A stretch of DNA of 57,408 bases from positions 1 through 57,408 of the forward strand of contig CACHMU010000006.1 in the NCBI GenBank assembly GCA_902581045.1, written 5' to 3'. Source of the DNA: an uncultured Fidelibacterota bacterium. GTDB lineage: Bacteria > Fidelibacterota > Marinisomatia > Marinisomatales > TCS55. The position numbers and the translations under genes are program-made. The notes under the pieces were generated by a model. The model had not been told where the DNA came from. It saw only the letters and a list, made by a program, of their open reading frames with translations, and made no database searches. Of the stretch, positions 54,087 to 57,408 are shown one piece after another; the stretch's first letter is position 1, and each line of letters begins with the position of its first letter.

Positions 54087-55154
54087 ATGACCACAGATAA
54101 AAAATGGATGATTTATGGCGCTAATGGCTATACAGGAAAATTAGTTGTTGCTGAGGCAATAAGTAGAGGTCTTAAACCTGTATTGGCTGGGAGGTCAACT
54201 GAAGTGGTTGCAATTGCAAGCAAGCATGGACTTGAAGCGAAAGTGTTTTCATTATCATCAATCGATAAAGTAAAAACACAAATTGAGGATTTTGATGTAA
54301 TTGCAAATTGTGCGGGACCATTTTCAGCTACTGCAAAAACAATGATTCAGGCCTGCATTCAATCAAAGGTACATTATATTGATATTACAGGTGAAATTCC
54401 AATTTATGATTATGCAAATCAGCAAGATAATGAAGCATTATCTGCAGGAATTGTTCTTTGTCCGGGGGTTGGGTCAGATGTTATCCCAACAGATTGTTTA
54501 GCATTGTCACTAAAAGAAAAATGTCCTGATGCAACCCATTTAACTTTGGCTTGGGCAATAAAAGGCTCCAAGCCTAGTAAAGGTACTGCTAAAACTGCAG
54601 TTGAAGGGCTTGTACATGGAGGAAAAATTAGAGAGAATGGAATTATCAAAAAAGTTCCTCTAGCACATAAAGAACGTGAAATTGATTTTGGCTATGGACC
54701 AATTAATACTGTGACAATACCATGGGGTGATATTTTTACGGCGTTTCATAGTACTGGGATACCCAATATTGAATTTTATTTAGCGCGTTCAAAAAAAGCT
54801 GTAAAAAAAATGCGAAAACAACGAATGCTAGTAGGCCTTTTTAAGATAAAATGGGTTGTGAATTTTGTCAAAAGAAGGATTGATAAAATTTGGAATCCAA
54901 ATAATTCAGCTCAAAGAGCTAAGTCTAAATCATACTTCTGGGGAGAAGTGAAGAATAAAAAAGGTGATGTAGTGGTTGGACGTTTTACTACCTCAGATGG
55001 TTATGATCTTACAGCCTGGGGCACTGTTGAAGTAGCACAGTATCTATTAAAGGATCATTCTCATAAAGGTTACTATACACCTGGCATTTTGATTGGAAAA
55101 GAATTAATGAAGAATATGCCTGGATATTCTGGAATTGAATTTGACGTGAGTTAA
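54087..55154 (+). CDS. Saccharopine dehydrogenase-like NAD(P)-binding protein
   Basis: 355 residues. Rossmann motif YGANGYTGKLVVAEAI (9-24), then LAGRS and DVIANCAGPFSATAKTMI, HYIDITGEI and LCPGVGSDVIPTDCLAL, the typical order of saccharopine dehydrogenase-like proteins related to trans-acting enoyl reductases. The lysine-metabolism enzyme is not implied. No membrane helix. It shares one base with the nitrilase-like gene (TAATG), and trhO follows, so the three form an operon. Substrate unknown; an enoyl or imine reduction is a reasonable guess. Confidence 0.86.
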   Translation: MTTDKKWMIYGANGYTGKLVVAEAISRGLKPVLAGRSTEVVAIASKHGLEAKVFSLSSIDKVKTQIEDFDVIANCAGPFSATAKTMIQACIQSKVHYIDITGEIPIYDYANQQDNEALSAGIVLCPGVGSDVIPTDCLALSLKEKCPDATHLTLAWAIKGSKPSKGTAKTAVEGLVHGGKIRENGIIKKVPLAHKEREIDFGYGPINTVTIPWGDIFTAFHSTGIPNIEFYLARSKKAVKKMRKQRMLVGLFKIKWVVNFVKRRIDKIWNPNNSAQRAKSKSYFWGEVKNKKGDVVVGRFTTSDGYDLTAWGTVEVAQYLLKDHSHKGYYTPGILIGKELMKNMPGYSGIEFDVS

Positions 55155-55966
55155 TGAAGATAGCACTGATCCAGCAGTTCGCTAGTAATGATATAGAGTC
55201 AAATATTCAATTAGGCCTTGATAATTTGGATCAAGCTGCATCAAGAGGTGCGAAACTAGCTATTTTTGCTGAACTTGCATTTACCCCTTTTTACCCTCAA
55301 TATTTAGCTGACGGAGATATTACTCATTTAGCTGAACAAGTCCCTGGTCCAATTACAGAAAAATATATGGCCAAAGCAAAAGAACATGAAATGGTGGTAG
55401 TTATCAATTTGTTTGAGCTGGATGGAGGAAAAACATATGATTCTTCACCTGTTATAGATTCAAATGGTGATTTATTAGGCACAACTAGAATGGTTCATAT
55501 AGCTGACTATGAATGTTTTTATGAAAAAAGCTACTATGCGGAAGGTAACCATGGAGCGAATGTCTATGATACAGCAGTTGGTAAAATTGGTATAGCAATT
55601 TGTTATGATCGTCATTATCCAGAATATATGAGGAGTTTAGGTGTAAGAGGTGCTGAGATAGTTGCCATTCCGCAAGCTGGAACAATAGGTGAATGGCCCG
55701 ATGGTTTATATGAAGCAGAGCTCCAAGTTGCATCATTTCAAAATGGTTATTTTTGTGCATTAGCTAATAGAGTTGGTAGGGAAGACCAGCTTGATTTTGC
55801 AGGAGAATCATTAATTACAAATCCAGAAGGAAAAGTAATTGCACAATCGCCATCTGGAGAACAAGATATATTGATATGTGATGTAGATCTTGATGAGGTT
55901 AAAAAATCACCTGCACGGAAAATGTTTTTTAGGGACCGTAGGCCAGATATCTATCCATTGGACTAA
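55154..55966 (+). CDS. Carbon-nitrogen hydrolase (nitrilase superfamily), catalytic lysine replaced
   Basis: 270 residues with the nitrilase fold. The nucleophile is Cys150 in GIAICYDRHYPEYM and the base glutamate is Glu40 in IFAELAFTPF. In relatives such as N-carbamoylputrescine amidase the triad lysine follows the arginine of YRKMHIPD; here the aligned segment is TTRMVHIAD, giving Met113. The second glutamate (CFYEKSYY) is kept. The C-terminal FQNGYFCALANRVGRE and RDRRPDIYPL segments are well formed, so the gene is intact. Activity may be altered or another lysine may serve. Operon with the upstream reductase-like gene and trhO. Confidence 0.86.
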   Translation: MKIALIQQFASNDIESNIQLGLDNLDQAASRGAKLAIFAELAFTPFYPQYLADGDITHLAEQVPGPITEKYMAKAKEHEMVVVINLFELDGGKTYDSSPVIDSNGDLLGTTRMVHIADYECFYEKSYYAEGNHGANVYDTAVGKIGIAICYDRHYPEYMRSLGVRGAEIVAIPQAGTIGEWPDGLYEAELQVASFQNGYFCALANRVGREDQLDFAGESLITNPEGKVIAQSPSGEQDILICDVDLDEVKKSPARKMFFRDRRPDIYPLD

Positions 55967-55969
55967 TTG

Positions 55970-57016
55970 ATGAAAAAGGAAACTCTTTACAATAAAAAAA
56001 ATAGATTAGATCTAGAAAATGAATTAAAAAATGAGACCTTTTCAAGAGTTACATGCTCATTTTACCGTTATGTTTTTATTGAAAACCCTGAATTGCTTAG
56101 AGATGAACTATATAGAGAATGGTCAACTTTACAAATTTTTGGAAGAATTTACATTGCAAGTGAAGGTATTAATGCTCAGCTAAGTTGTCCCGAAAACAAT
56201 TGGAATTTATTTGTTGATACAATCAGGTCTCGTGATTTTTTAAACAATATTCCTATAAAAAAAGCAATTCAAGATGGGGCGTCATTTTATAAGCTTACAA
56301 TTAAAGTTAAAGAAGAAATCGTTAAATATAATGTTGATAAAGGTGACTATGATATGAATCATGTGGGAAAACATCTATCAGCTAAAGAATTTAATAGTAA
56401 ACTTGAAGAGGATAATACATTAGTAGTCGATATGAGAAATTATTATGAAAGTGAAGTTGGGCGATTTGAAAATGCAATTATCCCTGATGTAGATACATCA
56501 AGAGATTTATTGCCTGAAGTTAAAAGTTTATTAAATGGACATGAAGAAGATGAAATTCTCCTCTATTGTACTGGTGGCATTCGCTGTGAAAAGGCAAGTG
56601 CTTATTTAATCAAAAATGGGTTTTCTAATGTCAATCAGCTCCAAGGAGGAATTATTCAATACGCCCATGATATCAAATCTCAAGGGTTAGACTCAAAATT
56701 CCTTGGTAAAAATTTTGTTTTTGATGCAAGAATGGGAGAGCGCGTAACAAATGATATTATTGGGGAATGTCATCAATGTGGAAGGCCTGCTGACAAACAC
56801 TTAGATTGTGGAAATGAAGCGTGTCATATATTATTTATTCAATGTGATAAGTGTTATAAAGAATATGATGGTTGTTGTACAAAAGAATGTAAGGATTTTG
56901 CAAGTTTACCGATTGAGGAACAGCGTATTCTTAGAAAGGATCCTGAAAAAGTGGTTTCACAAACCCGTTATTCAAGTCGGGTTAAACCAAAGTTAACAAG
57001 GATTAATCAGTCGTAA
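55970..57016 (+). CDS. trhO: tRNA uridine(34) hydroxylase (rhodanese family)
   Basis: Oxygen-dependent formation of 5-hydroxyuridine at tRNA position 34. 348 residues from the ATG at 55970 (an in-frame TTG lies directly before it). The N-terminal UPF0176 part includes RIYIASEGINAQLS; the rhodanese domain follows from about 125, with the active cysteine in LLYCTGGIRCEKASAYL; the C-terminal cysteine-rich zinc-like region (CHQCGRPADKHLDCGN, CDKCYKEYDGCCTKEC) fits the longer YceA type. Third gene of the operon from 54087. Its end overlaps a convergent small gene by ten bases. Confidence 0.94.
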   Translation: MKKETLYNKKNRLDLENELKNETFSRVTCSFYRYVFIENPELLRDELYREWSTLQIFGRIYIASEGINAQLSCPENNWNLFVDTIRSRDFLNNIPIKKAIQDGASFYKLTIKVKEEIVKYNVDKGDYDMNHVGKHLSAKEFNSKLEEDNTLVVDMRNYYESEVGRFENAIIPDVDTSRDLLPEVKSLLNGHEEDEILLYCTGGIRCEKASAYLIKNGFSNVNQLQGGIIQYAHDIKSQGLDSKFLGKNFVFDARMGERVTNDIIGECHQCGRPADKHLDCGNEACHILFIQCDKCYKEYDGCCTKECKDFASLPIEEQRILRKDPEKVVSQTRYSSRVKPKLTRINQS

Positions 57017-57231
57017 CGAATATACCAAAAAGGTCGTTGATAGTATTGATTAATTGGACGACCAACTATAGCTGTGTAAATCCATCCCGCAAACCAGAAT
57101 GATACTAAAATAGGTAATACTATATTTAATAGTATAGAAAAAACACCCAGAACAAATGCTAAAGCAAAAGGCATAATTAACCCTATACTTATATATGGAT
57201 GTTTGAGCATGAATGTTTGCAATTTATTCAT
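57007..57231 (-). CDS. Small membrane protein of unknown function
   Basis: 74 residues, with two hydrophobic segments (about 14-38, YISIGLIMPFALAFVLGVFSILL, and 39-58, LPILVSFWFAGWIYTAIVG) and an aromatic/Arg-rich tail (QYYQRPFWYIRYD). Not recognised. The ATG at 57231 is the only good start. The stop overlaps the end of trhO on the opposite strand. The remaining bases to the window end (57,232-57,408) show no gene. Confidence 0.65.
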   Translation of the reverse strand: MNKLQTFMLKHPYISIGLIMPFALAFVLGVFSILLNIVLPILVSFWFAGWIYTAIVGRPINQYYQRPFWYIRYD

Positions 57232-57408
57232 TGTTATTCCTTTATTATTTAAATATTAATAGATGCAAAAACTATACAATTAACGATTTACTGTCATAAT
57301 TGTTTCATTCTCTGTCTATGTGGCGGAACGGTAATAAAAATTAATCTATAAATAATCTTCGTTTTAAAGTAGTTGCAATTTATTTTACCTACCCTGAAAA
57401 TCAATTCA

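Overview
The window is AT-rich, compact bacterial chromosome with genes on both strands, many stop/start overlaps and no sign of phage, plasmid, IS or CRISPR sequence. The organism is Gram-negative: it has an LptD-like outer-membrane assembly protein, a TonB-dependent receptor with a carboxypeptidase-regulatory-like N-terminus, a secretin and many lipoproteins. Dimeric glycyl-tRNA synthetase, queuosine precursor genes and this mix of small exported proteins suggest the FCB group. A marine Marinimicrobia/SAR406-like lineage is my best guess, from gene-content impression only and not from a marker gene. UGA serves as a normal stop in several genes (for example topA and the PfkB kinase), so the standard code applies.

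Layout. 1-5,070: the 3' end of a PQQ-type sugar dehydrogenase, tRNA-Lys, a queC-queE-queD-queF operon, a small lipoprotein, and an exported PLP enzyme next to an exported RidA. 5,071-5,790: hairpin-rich spacer and tmRNA. 5,791-11,878 (minus): cysteine desulfurase, mnmA, a small envelope protein, a LytR_C protein, rsfS and argS, with a phosphoesterase upstream. 11,992-17,898: PfkB kinase and TPR lipoprotein (plus), MoxR/DUF58 pair (minus), rlmN and purine nucleoside phosphorylase (plus). 17,895-32,031 is a long minus-strand block: lptD, DUF2007, hisS, topA, a ccmH-like gene with a broken start frame, glycyl-tRNA synthetase, a Bax-inhibitor-like protein, PepSY protein, D-aminoacylase and gamma-glutamyltransferase. 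32,283-38,315: FKBP lipoprotein, tRNA-Thr, an enlarged YidD, a 5'-nucleotidase-like protein, and a transporter-HEAT-cNMP fusion. 38,524-42,553: lipoprotein, orphan secretin and a duplicated-domain EF-hand protein. 42,656-49,604: dienoyl-CoA reductase, ROK kinase, sodium symporter, Nudix, HAD, a predicted selenoprotein, and an APC permease. 49,737-57,231: exported amidase, TonB-dependent receptor, an oxidoreductase/nitrilase-like/trhO operon and a small membrane protein. The last 177 bases hold no gene that I can see.

Most notable. (1) Two short minus-strand reading frames at 47,715-48,260 are one AhpD-like gene interrupted only by an in-frame UGA at the resolving cysteine of the CxxC motif, so a selenocysteine protein (CHYU) is predicted. 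(2) The lipoprotein-secretin-EF-hand cluster lacks the usual pilus or type II secretion partners. Its EF-hand protein contains an undescribed two-cysteine domain twice, around an 18-base tandem repeat, and a perfect Crp-family-type dyad lies between secretin and EF-hand gene. (3) The ccmH-like gene begins with an ATG coupled to the topA stop but needs a one-base slip on an A8 run to be read through.
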